Source of the DNA: Tetraselmis striata
Taxonomy: Eukaryota > Chlorophyta > Chlorodendrophyceae > Chlorodendrales > Chlorodendraceae
Assembly: GCA_006384855.1 (NCBI GenBank)
Contig: VCJN01003309.1
Coordinates: 210,090 to 274,089 of the forward strand
Direction: 5' to 3'
Length of the DNA stretch: 64,000 bases
The first letter of the stretch is position 1. Each line of letters opens with the position of its first letter. The notes below the pieces were generated by a model. The model was given only the letters and a program-made list of their open reading frames with translations. It had not been told where the DNA came from and ran no database searches. This document shows, piece by piece, positions 45,397 to 56,560 of this stretch. The translations under genes and the position numbers were made by a program.

Positions 45397-46743
45397 ACAC
45401 CCCTCCACATAAGTCCGGGTTTTGCATTTTCGATCGCAAAGCGCATGCATGGGCGAGGATCACGCCGGCTGCATGTGCATACATGCTAACTACAGTGGGA
45501 ATAGTTCGGGCGAACGCCTATTGTGCGCTTTATACCCACCCGCGCGACAACACGACCATTTGTGGGCGCCCTTTCAAAAACGCGAAATCATTGCATGGTG
45601 CGTTGGCGCCAGAAAGTTGTGGGTTGCGCCAACCGTCCAAACCTATGGAAATAGCGGCACTCGTCGCACCAAACTCGGTGGATACGGCCCTTGGCATAAG
45701 TTGCACACACCGTGCGTGTAGGCCACTGAAAGCATGTCGCTATAGGCACGACGTGACACCCCAACGTCAAGTTGGCCACTGTGGGGAGCAGTTTTGGGGT
45801 AAAAATGCTGCTGTTTCTGTGGCGAACGCACGTAGGAGAGGCGCTCGATGCCCCCCTTGGCGTAGGGCAATGCTCTACCATGGGGGCGCGTGGTGGAATG
45901 CCAGTTGCACCCTTTCGTGGGCGGGGTGGCGCGGTAGGGGCGTGGATTTTGATTAATATGAAATTCCTTGAAAACTGCTGTGGAAAATGGCATTTTGGCT
46001 GGTAGATGTGTGTATCGCTAGGAGGTGGCGCATGCCAAGTGTTGGTGGTCCGTGGTCATCCACATACATAACGCTCTCACGCAACTGAGTATGGGGCTTA
46101 GACACGCACTTGGCGCAAAGCCACGCGCCCGATATGGGTGGGCACATGAGGCAGTGAGGGGCAACTTGGATGATCATCTTTGGGGATTTTTTCCGGAGAC
46201 CCAAAAAATCGATTTTGTGGTTATGGAAGAGTGCTCCCGACGCAGAATTGAACGAGGAATCGCGTGATATTTTTAAAAAGTTTTTCTGAGCAAACCCTGA
46301 GAAGTTATAGCGTTTTGAAGCCAAGGGGGTGTTGCTGCGCGTGGCCGACACTGATGCCATGCCAGTATCGCAACGCGACATGCACTGGCCGCCGCCCACA
46401 CGGCTGCACCCCAACCAAATGCACCCGAGCCCCTCGCCAATGTGTTTCCTCACGCGTTCATGGCCATCCCGCCGTTTGGTTGTCTATTCACGCGCGTCGG
46501 CGTGTGCGTGATACCGACCCCGGTTTTGGTGCAGTTGCAGGCGACGCCCATCCACGCACCAGGTGCAGCGTGATTCCCTAGTCAAAGGTCATTAAGTTTC
46601 GGTTTGAGCCACGCGTCATGCAGGTTTTATAAAGCCCTCTGAGATTCCAGGGTTTCATCTCATATACCCTACGTTCAGGTACCCTAGACTTGTGAAGTCT
46701 TGAGACTGCCGAAAAGGGACCCCAAACTTATGTGGAGGGGTGT
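45397..46743 (+). mobile_element. 1,347-bp terminal-inverted-repeat element, copy 2
   Basis: Same orientation and length as copy 1; essentially identical. Its left flank reads CA and its right flank TA. Taken together the outer flanks of the pair are TA and TA, consistent with one composite insertion at a TA target. Confidence 0.8.
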
Positions 46744-47863
46744 ACATCACCACTTCACAACCTTTGTTTTGTGTCTCTCAAGGTAGAACCTATCTCACTG
46801 GTTTCGGAGCTAGCGCTAGCTACCGATCTACCAGTCTGACTCCACCTCCAATGCAAGAGCCTGGTTTGTCGTATAGCGGGAGGTGGGATGAAACGGGAGC
46901 ATACACGAGCTCAACTGGCGGCTCAGGAGAAGGAGGCCGACCGGTCGCTTCCTTTCGGCGGAGATGTCACTGCAGGAGTTGTATCTTCACCACTGGGATG
47001 AGGTTGGAGCTGAACGCGAAATAGTCTGACACTCGAGCCGAATCATAATAGTACTGCTTTCCTGCCCACGGGCAAGTCGAATTTAGTCGATACGTCCGTT
47101 TAGTCGATATGTCGTTAAAGCTCAAAAACTCCGACTGCCCACGTTGCTTTGACGTAACTGTCTTGTTCGGACGACAAAATCTCATGTTCAGTTGCTCTCT
47201 CGTGCCAGGCGGGACTACTGCATCCCGGAAGTCGTGCTCGGATACATGCTTCACGGCACGAAGGGGCGTCGACCTCCTCTGAAGCTGAAGGCGGAGGAGG
47301 GTTTTCATGCGTCTCTGCGAGACTTTCTTGGGCTTGCCGACGGGCACGAATGCGTGCTTGAGGCCGTGGTGCCGAATTTCCCAGTGCTCGGAGTCATCAT
47401 TGCGTTGCACGCAAGGACAGGCGAGGCACCCAATAAGGAATGTACCCTATAAGCAACAAATGCGGGCGCGCATGGTGCGCATGCATCACATGCACACATG
47501 AATGATGAGTACAAATGAAACAGAGATATCCCCCAGTCGCGACCACATCCGCTACCGAGGAGGGGGCGGCGGAGGAAAGGGGTCAGGTGAAAGGCATCCG
47601 GAAACAACATATATAATTCTCATAGGATCGCCACAGTCTATCAGCATGTGCAAATAATCCGTTTGGCATGCAGGCTGACGACAAGTGCGTAAAGGCGATG
47701 AGAACGAGGCTCCCATGACGCCGCCCTTGCAACCCGGCCCACTTCTGCATGAATATCAACTTCAATCCTGTTTAAAAACAAGCTGCGCGGTTGTTTTTGA
47801 ACAGCATTGTAGCGCCCCACATGTAAGTGCGCTGCCCAGCGCATGGTTGAGGCCGCGTGGCTC
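46744..47863 (+). other. Uncharacterised region, possible small gene end
   Basis: A plus-strand frame at 47192-47452 (86 residues, ..LKLKAEEGFHASLRDFLGLADGHECVLEAVVPNF..) has balanced composition and might be a last exon with a splice acceptor at about 47209; a competing 147-residue minus-strand frame covers 46967-47410. Neither is recognised. Confidence 0.25.
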
Positions 47864-50603
47864 CTACTGCGTGGGGGCTCCGCCAGCCTCCGGGGCAGCG
47901 GCCGCAGCGGGCGCGGCGCGTGGGTGCACGCTGTAGTAGGCGACCTCCTCCAGGCCCAGGATGCTGCTGTAGTGCGTCATCACCTTGGAGGACAGGATCT
48001 GGACAGCGCGACACAGTGCGTGCGGGTGTGCCGGGTGAGGGGGGGGGGGGGGGGGGGGGGCTTAGACTCGCGGATGCAACTCACACTGCACATGCCCCTC
48101 CTCCACATCCCGGCGACCAAAGCATGCAGGACCGTCTGCGTGGGCCCACGCTTCATGGACTGTGCCGGCATGCTATCCGCGGGCAGGCACGTAGAGGTGC
48201 CGCATTCAGCCTCGCATGACTTGCTTGACGATGGAGCACAGGGGAGGGGGGAGCAAACATGATCAAAAACAGTGGCAAACATCTACAATAGTGTTGTATA
48301 CGTTACAATGTATCCTCCATTGATAGTTGTATCACCTCCAAACAATACCAGTATTCATGTTTCTGGTGCGAGCAGTACTTTTGGGGCGTTATGTACTCGC
48401 CTAAAATGGTACGGGCGAGGAGGAGCGCTCCCGGTGCTTTTCAGTGACGCAGGGCGTGCGCGTGTACTACGCATGCGCACGCCTGCACCGCGGCCTGCGG
48501 TTCCCGTGACTCCAGAAGCACGCCTTGCATCATGCCTGCTCCTACTACGGACCTCGCGGGCCAGACACGCGGCCGCAGGAAAGCGGCAATGCTCGACACT
48601 ACGCAGTCGGCAGTACTCCGATGAGTCAGGCTATGGCTTACAGGAACGAGGCGGCGCTTGCGCCTGGTATCTGGTTTGGACCGTTTGACGGTTCCTGGAC
48701 ACCGCTGGGTCGTTGCGCTGGGCGCGTCTACCCGCATCACTACAGTTTGAGGACATCCCAGGGCCACGGGCACAATTGGTGGTGATGCGGGGACAAAACC
48801 ACCGGTGCGCTGTTTAGGGTATAATGACCGCCCGCTGGGACACACATTTCTTTCTGTAATGAGCCCCCCCCTCTCCCCCGGCAATTCCTCCTCCTCTATC
48901 CGACACAAACTCTGCGTCAGCCCGGCATCCCGGCGGATACGCACCTGCTCGATGTTGGGCCGCTGGCTTGGGTCCTTGGCCAGCAGCGAGTAGACCACCT
49001 TTGCCAGCTCGGGCGAGTACTTGGCAGAGATGGGCGCAAAGCGGCCGCGCGCCACCTGCAGCTGCAGCTCCTGCACCGTGCGCGCCTCAAACGGCACCTG
49101 CCCCCCCCCGGTGCGCCACGGGGGTTCGTCAGCTCGGCAGGGGGGGGGGGGGGGGGGAGGGCGCCGGGGGTGGCGCCCGGCGGGGAGGGGCGGCGGGCAC
49201 CTTGTACGTGCACAGCTCGTACAGCACGCAGCCCAGCGCCCAGATGTCCGCGGCAAACGCAAACGGCTGCCCCTCCCAAAGCTGCGCGCGCATGCAGGAA
49301 ACGGTGCGTCAGTAGTGGCACTGCCGGGGCGGTGCATAGATGCGCTGCGGTGTTGAGAGCTGAGTTCTCGGGATGAGGGCAAGGTGGGGGGGGCGAGGGG
49401 GGGGGGGGGGGGGGGGGGGGGGATGCCTCTGGCGCCATGTACTTTGGCGCCGTGACGGTCGCCTGGCTCTTGCCGGCGCGCAGCAGCTCCACCATGCCCG
49501 GCTCGTGGAGCAGCAGGTGCTGGTTGGGCGTGGCGTGCATGTTGGAGGGCTGGGTGTGGGTGTGTGTGCCCGCGGGGGTTGGGAGGGGGGGTGGGGAGGG
49601 CTTAGGCTCGCGGGTGCAGCTCACATCGCGCATGCCCCTCCTTCACACCCCGGCAGCCGGAGCTTGTAGGACGGCCTGCGCGGGCTCGCAACATACATGC
49701 AACGCGCCGGTGGGCCACACCCTGCACCCAGACCTCGGATGCGCCTACCTTGATGTTGCGGTGCAGGATGCCGTTGTAGTGGTACGCGCGCAGGCCGTAG
49801 CAGGCCTGGATGAAGTACTTCCAGATGAGCGTCTCCTGCATCAGCTTCCCCGCGCGCGCGCCCTGCCGCACCCACCCAGCACCCGCCTCAGCCCCCGCTC
49901 CAGCGCGGCTTCGCCATCGGTGCCGCAGTGGCGCAGCATGCAGGCGGGTGGCGGGGACGCGGCGCGGTAGGGCGGGCGCCTCACCTGCTGCACCAGGCCC
50001 GCGAGGTTGCTGCCGGGCACGTAGCCCATGACGATGCAAATGGCGGAGTTGTCCACAAACACGTCGTAGATAGGCGTGCAGCAGGGGTGCTGCACCGACG
50101 ACAGCTTGTAGATCTCGTCCGCGGCTGCGTCCTTCTCCTCGTCGCTTAGCTGCTTTACATCGATCTGCGAGGGGGGGGGGGGGGGGGGGGGGGTCACACG
50201 ACCACTCGCCTCCGGCCCCCCACATGCCTGATCCGCGCCAGTCCCCTCCTCTTGCACCTCACCGACCAAGCGACGCACCTCCTTGACTGCGTACTCGGCG
50301 TCGTCCTCCAGCGCGCGCGCCAGATACATGCTACCAAGGCTGCCCTTCCCCAGGAACTTGTGGACCTGGTTCATCCAGGAAGGGTGGCAAAGGGGGAAGG
50401 GGGGTGGGGGGGGGGGGGGGGGCGAAAGGTTTGGGTGCGGACTCCTAAGAATCCCCACGCCCCATTCTGCAGAGGCCCACCCTTCCCATGAAGCCTGCAG
50501 CCACAGCGGGGGCGGCCCGGCGCACCTTGAACCTGGCGTACAGCTCCCGCGGGCCCGCGTTCTTGGGCAACCCCGCGAGGGAGTCAGTCAGGCCGGTCGC
50601 CAT
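47864..50603 (-). CDS. NEK-like pseudokinase
   Basis: Eight exons, 50603-50526, 50365-50279, 50164-49985, 49862-49749, 49549-49427, 49281-49201, 49097-48945 and 47998-47864, all phase 0, give 316 residues. The fold is a NIMA-related kinase: glycine loop GKGSLG (32-37), VAIK-type Lys54 in YAVKE, helix-C Glu72, hinge IVMGYV, AxxYMAPE (192-194) and DIWALGCVLYELC. The HRD aspartate is replaced (HRN, 149-151) and DFG reads EPG (169-171), so phosphotransfer is unlikely, although Lys54, the KPSN asparagine and the APE motif remain and nucleotide binding is possible. NEK kinases act in cilia and the cell cycle; a scaffold role there is inference. The exon 5 donor is GC (GAG|GCATCC) and is supported by the uninterrupted YMAPE-LWEGQP join. 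Several introns contain C-runs. The tail after the kinase core is Ala-rich. Confidence 0.9.
48282..48900. other. Content of kinase intron 7
   Basis: The 946-base last intron (48944-47999) contains a GC-rich segment with a plus-strand open frame (48272-48688) but no recognisable domain. Confidence 0.3.
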
Positions 50604-51300
50604 AGCGCCGACCCGCGCTGCGCGGCCTAACTACCACGCACGCCGGGGCCGGCAGCCTTATGCACAGTGCCCGACGTCTGACCACTGGTGCGGCTCGGGG
50701 CCAGGGGGTACCCAGCGCGCTGCCTGCCGTGGCAGCGATGTCGCGCGGAAGCGCGCGGAGGCGAGGGAGGATGGGTGTAGGCTGGAGTTTTTTTTTTTTT
50801 TCCGGGCGGTGCCAGTGCGGCTGTGAGAGGCGGGCTGTGTTGTCGCCAAGTTCGTAAGGAATAGTTGCCGGGGGTAAACCGGCGAGCGATGGTTAATAAC
50901 GGGATACTTGGGGTAGTGGACTTAGGCGCCACGTGTGGTCGATATAACGTGTGGTCGAGAGGCGAGCAGCGGACACTGACGGCTGCTGGATCGATACCCA
51001 CATGCGAGTCAGCTGTCAGGCCGAGGCTGTAGGGACCAGGCCAGGCCGGCGGCATGCCTCTGGGACGTGAGGCTCATGGTTACAGTCGTGGCGCGCAGCA
51101 GGCGCGCAGCGGCCGGCGGAGCTGTCCCCGGTCATCCCGCCTAACGTACGATATACATCTCTCGATATGTTCTGTTTGTAGTGCGCTTTTGTGAAAGCCC
51201 TGATGTAATTTGTACATCTCTCTATATGTACATAGACATAAATCATCACAGCACACGTATGTATATATTACATAGTGCATATGTATCCGACATTAAAGAA
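50604..51300. other. 5' flank of the kinase gene
   Basis: Contains a T-run at about 50788-50801 followed by AT-rich TATATG-type sequence at 51170-51300. No gene seen. Confidence 0.3.
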
Positions 51301-51389
51301 TAGTATGTAACATCAAAGAAAAGTAGCGGCTTCGTCCCCGCTCTGAGAAAGGGAGGCTGGGCCCTATCCTTGTGTACGGGTTTCACAGC

Positions 51390-51465
51390 TCTGCGCGCCT
51401 CTCATTTTTCAAGGCGGCACTACTGTCACACAGTGCACAACTGTGTAGCCTCAGTTTGTACCGGT
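51390..51465 (+). repeat. Direct repeat flanking the transposase-like gene, copy 1
   Basis: TTTTTCAAGGCGGCACTACT followed by CACAGTGCACAACTGTG resembles 59196-59265 in the same orientation, at roughly three-quarters identity by eye. Confidence 0.45.
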
Positions 51466-52219
51466 TTGGTCACAAGACTCACAAGCGAAGGGTAATCCGA
51501 TAAGAGTCATTTTCCCCATGGCGTGGGATTTTCTCGGCAATGGGTCCCGCGGCGGGGTGTTACACGTACGGTGGCGTGCGCGTACGGCTGGCAGTGCTAC
51601 AGTTCATTGCCCGCTTTTTTTGAGACTGCGCGATACGGCTACAAGGATTTCAATTTTTTTTGTATAGCGTATAATAACTCCTCTGATGATTTTTGGCGCT
51701 TCCGCAAACAAAGCGGAACCATTAGCAAGAAGTGACGACCATACATTGTTAATTGTTACAACAACAAATTTGTGACGGCGAAAGCAGTGCCAAACACCGG
51801 GCAACTACTCATCATCATCAACAACGTCTACGATGTCATCAAGCTTATTTAGTGTTTCGGTTCTCTAGCAGTGCCCTATTCAGCTTGTCATGGATTTGTT
51901 TTATTGGCATGAGAACCATGTTCTAAAATCCCAATAATGCTCCAAGAGTTCTGGCAACCTACATCTATCGCTATTGTCGTGAGTAGAAGTCCAGTAGCAC
52001 TCCCCCCGTTGTACGTTATTGCGCAACGAAGAACACAAACAAGCACCTCCAAGGTGGCCGCATCCATATTGTTGTTCCCCCATTTTGCTCCCAAATAACC
52101 TCATTGTTGTTGCCGCTTCTCTGGCGGTAAGCTCGTCTCCTTTTGTCGCCACTCCACGTGCATACGCCAAATCACAGAACTGTAATTGGGCTACCAGCCA
52201 CTTCCTCTTCCTAATACAT

Positions 52220-55200
52220 GTACGTACCTCCCTTCATGCACGCTGCCTCTGGAAAAGCAGGGCACCGGTATTCGACGCCATTGCTCAGCATGTGCTTGCC
52301 TTGTTGCACAGCCTGCAATAGTTGGGCACGCCTGGCCTCGTGGGCTTCACGTTCATGGCGCTCGTTGGGAGTCTCACTGCGATCCGGCAATGCAATGTCG
52401 GGCTCGCCCTCGTGAGATTGAAGATTGATGCCCAAGAACTGCTTTAGCTCCGCAGCCGTACAACCCGCTGCAAGCAGGATCCCGAGTGACGGCAGTCCGC
52501 AGCCTACTGCCCGGCGCACCGACAACCATCTTCACCATGTCGCTCGATGATACGTAGGCAGGGGTGACCACCGTTCTTCCGCTACTCTTCTGCTTGTGGA
52601 GGCTACTCCGGAAAGCATTGATGCCGGCATCCGGACAGCTTTTGGGGCAATGTAGCCAATAGTCGGACCTGCCGCCATGCATAGTCAACACGTGCACCGA
52701 TATTTATAGTATGTGAAGGTATCAACTGTATCACCAATCGCAATGACATGTTGTTCAATAATGCATGTGTGGCTACCACTATACCGCACCTGAAAAACCG
52801 GCAGCATCCCTTCGCTCGGCACCAGAATCCATTACTGGATTTCTTCAATGATGCATAACCAGCCTCTGCATCCTCAACTCGCTGCTTCTTGTTCCGGAGT
52901 ATTTCTTCACGGTTCCTATCAACAGCAACGGATGCCTTTGCGCCCCTTGACCTTGCCGGGCCGAGGCAGGTTTTGCACATATGCGCTACTCGGCCTTCGC
53001 ACCTCCGCTGCTTCCTCCAGAGCTCCGCTCTTAGAATAACCACACATAAAACATATACGGACACGGGCTGAAACTCAGTTTATTTCCACAAGCACAAAGC
53101 TACAGGTCTATGTCATCTCACTCCCCATGCAAACATGATAGGAGGCTCACTCACCTCCGTATTTGTGTATGTTAGGGTCACAGTGTACCCGTCAGAGACG
53201 GTTGCGGCTACATATTGCAGCGCCAAGGACTTGAACCGCACTCCGCTAGGTCCATGGCCTGCTGGCTGGCCATCCGACCTTGAAGCCCAGTTCCCAACCA
53301 TAGTAGCCACAGGATGTGTCGCCCTTCGCCACAGATACCGTGCTTGACGAACGTGACACCTACCGCTCCAGGCACCGGATGAATCGTATTCAAACCGCCT
53401 AAAAGCAATGGATCTGGTGAAGGAGGGGGGGGGGGGGGGGAGGGGGAGAAACCTTAAAGCCGAGAAACGCCGGGCGGAGCACCGCCATGCGCATTCCAAG
53501 AGAGCTTTAGGTGGTTGTAAGGCCAGTAGGTGTACAACTACAGCCCTACCTAATGGGGACTTCATAGAGTGCCGATGGTTTCAGCTCGTGTTGGTGTTCT
53601 CTCCGCAGCACGATCTCGCGGCATGTAGTGTTCATCATTCCGCGTGCCCCGTGCATGCAGCGCACTGCTACTTGCAAGGCGCACGCGGCATCCCCGCCTT
53701 CGAATGCAACTACCTGCTTGACGTGCGGTCTTGCAGAGCGACACACATTTAGAATTCAACATTGCCATCGCAATTCTACTGCATACACACATGCTTCTAT
53801 GGGGAAGTGAGGACGTACCTGCAGTTCCGAAGTGTCCATCTAGCGAGCTTTTGTCCATTTCAGCTGCGCCAATGGAATGGCCCAGAATGCGGATGCTTGT
53901 CAAGAGCGGAAGCATGTGGGCCATATACTTCTCACAGTAGGCTGCAGCACCGTATGTTGCGATGTGTGCCTCCGTGATCGACGGGTTCAAGGATCCAAAT
54001 GTCAGGAGATCCGCGTGAAGACATGAGAAGACTGCAAAGCCGTCCTCCACCGAGTCATCCGACAGGTCATGAAAATACTCGATGATGTATCCATCGGGAT
54101 CAATATTCGACTCGCCATCGTCGTTTGGCACCATGCGCCGCACAAACATGGTAATGATTTCATTATGGGATTCCGGATTTCCCAAACCTGGCAAGATACA
54201 CAGTCATAATACCGTATTGGCATCGCAGGGGCGGGAAGGGATGTCAGCAGTGAGGGCGGGGAGGGGCAGAAACGAGATCCTTGGGGGGGGGGGGGGGGGG
54301 AGGGGGAGACATACCACTCCAGCTAACATTCACGTAGGAGCAACACCACCCACTTCATCTTGTATTCCATTGTCACTTCCACCTGCAAGGCTGCCACCGC
54401 TGCCCTCCGAGCTGATTTCGCATCCGACTCCACTTTGCCCCTGACTAGATGGGCAATGTACTTGTCCAACCGTTGCTCACACTTGCACCGGACATGCAAT
54501 GACCATTGCCATACCAAATACACTTGATGTCTGGAAGTGCCTAGAAATACTAGTTGTAATTTGGAGCAGTGCACGTCAGCAGTTTGGAGCAATGCTCGCA
54601 CTTGGTGATCAAGAAGCGATTGTCTTCTATCAATGTCTTTGGCACGGAGGAATTGGCCGCCAGCATGGCAACCATCACGCGGAGTTGCTGAAAGATGATG
54701 AAGCGCTGATCGCACAACTCACAAACAGTGCTGATTGTGCTGACCGCACGACTCCGGGCAGTCGGTGCAGTAGGCCTTCCAATCAGTGCACGCATCACAC
54801 TGCTCGTGGGTTTGCTAGCCTGTGAGCGCAGTCCTCACATGAAAAGTTGAACTCCTGCCCGCCCAGCAGTCGGCAAAGGCAGTGCGCCGCAATCGGAGAG
54901 CTGGTCTCCAAATGGGCGACCATATCAACCTTCAAGAAATTCTGATAACTCTCAATCCGAGATTGCACGCGATCACGGAATCCCTGCAATGTCAGATTCA
55001 CAATGTTAACGCTAGAACAAAAGCTGACAAGCAACAAGGGATTGGCAAATTGTAGACAACATATGCCAGTACCCCGCAGCCTGGATGTACCTCCAGGTTC
55101 ACGCCATAGCATTTGCCATAGCTGACCAACTCCGTAACCGCGTCTTTCGTAGCTTGGAGTTCTACGAGCCATGTCCAAATGAGATGTTATCCAGCCCAGA

Positions 55201-56560
55201 CAGATTCCTTTGCCGACCTTGTGCAAATTTGCGCAAGACACAATGCCAATTTCAATATGGGAACACAGTAGTGCAAACAACATGATAAGCTGAGGTTGCT
55301 GAGCTATTGTATGTGCATGTTTCAGAGAAAAAGTAAACATAGAGTACTCATAATTCGAGCTTTACCCGCTGTGCACCGCTTCACCATATGGAAGAACACA
55401 TTCCGCCCAACGCCAGTGCTCGCAGTTTTGCCATTGGCATCGGTTGATGTATGGTTTGCTGCATACTCTCTCCACATGATCTCCTGCAAATTCTCTGTTC
55501 ACAGCATCAGCATGCCCATCAATATTTGTGTATGTGTACGGAGGTGGGGGGGAGGAGGGGCACACCAGCTTACCCGGCGTTGCACTGCTAGGACCTTGAT
55601 GGTGTCCCCATTGCTCAGGACCAGATTCTTATGGCCAAAAGCTACCTCATGCATGTTCTGCGGGTCACATATAATGTCCAGACATGACTCAAGCTTCTCG
55701 CGCGGCAGACGAGTGCGACAAAGCGTCCGCAAATGCTTCCACTTGTCACGCCCAGGGCCAAAGGCAATTCCATGCCCACGGGCTTTGGAGTAGATGTGCT
55801 TTGAAATGGCGCCATCAAAGCTCAACGCGATCAGACCACAACGATCGAATGTCCCCACCATGCTAGATAATTTGTGTTCGCGCTCGTCAGGGCTGCTGAA
55901 TCTATTGTACATCTCTACAGCAACTAGCACCATAGGGAGATTGCAAGCCACAGCCACACGGACCGCACACGTAGGAGAAACCTGGGATTGCCTGGTCAAC
56001 AAAGGGTGGCCAAACTGTCAACATGTGTGTGGATGTATATCTAAGTGTAATGTATATGCTCATATCAAGGCGCAGTCCAGCTAAGTTTGCTATGGCACCT
56101 ACCTATACGCTTTGTATGCGTTGAACATATGGTCAACCCCGGATGGGTCGTTTTCGAAAGTCTCCAGCACAGAGTTCATGACAAGGTCCAGGGTTTTCAG
56201 AAGTGTGCGCCCACGGCGCTCTTCAGCATGCCAATGCCCTTCTTGAAGTTCGTACAGCTTATACAGCTCCTCAGGAATGGGATTACCCACAGGATCAAGC
56301 TTTAAGCTAAGAAGGCTGTACAGTTTCTCGACGCTTGTGATGCCTGATCTGACCTTGTTGTCAACCGTGCGCTGCTGGACTACGCTTTGGCCTGTCGCAT
56401 CAGGGCAGATGCGACGTCGTTGTTCCAGCAAGCGCTCCGCGTTGTCTCTCAGGCGAATCGCCTCAGCAACATCTATGCTTGCTTGATCCTGAGCTGCCAT
56501 GGATGAGTCGAGTCGCGCGCGTGTTTCCTCCAAGCGTTGCATGCACTGTTGCGTCGCTGC
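52220..56560 (-). CDS. Multi-exon transposase-like protein, family not identified
   Basis: Well-supported minus-strand exons are: one ending 56103 (from about 56560), 55991-55574, 55483-55366, 55161-55091, one starting 54983, and 54187-53819. The first four introns join in compatible phases and give continuous sequence (..AYKAYR|QSQV.., ..AVQRR|EIMW.., ..KRCTA|ELQAT.., ..GVNLE|GFRD..). Further exon-like blocks with CEDC, CELC..CEHC and MCKTC zinc-type pairs lie at about 54890-54550, 53740-53560 and 53060-52790. The motif MDKSSLDGHFG near 53840, followed by EGGDAACAL..RGMMNTT near 53690, resembles the Asp-x5-Leu-Asp-x-His-Phe region of large DDE-type transposases seen in protist and algal genomes; that likeness is from memory. 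Whether this is a live transposon gene or a host gene cannot be told; the 5' end is interrupted by another element. Exon joins after 54850 are unresolved. Confidence 0.5.
53417..53436 (+). repeat. G homopolymer within the transposase-like gene
   Basis: G-run (C-run in gene sense) in an apparent intron; a similar run lies at 54282-54300. Confidence 0.6.
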
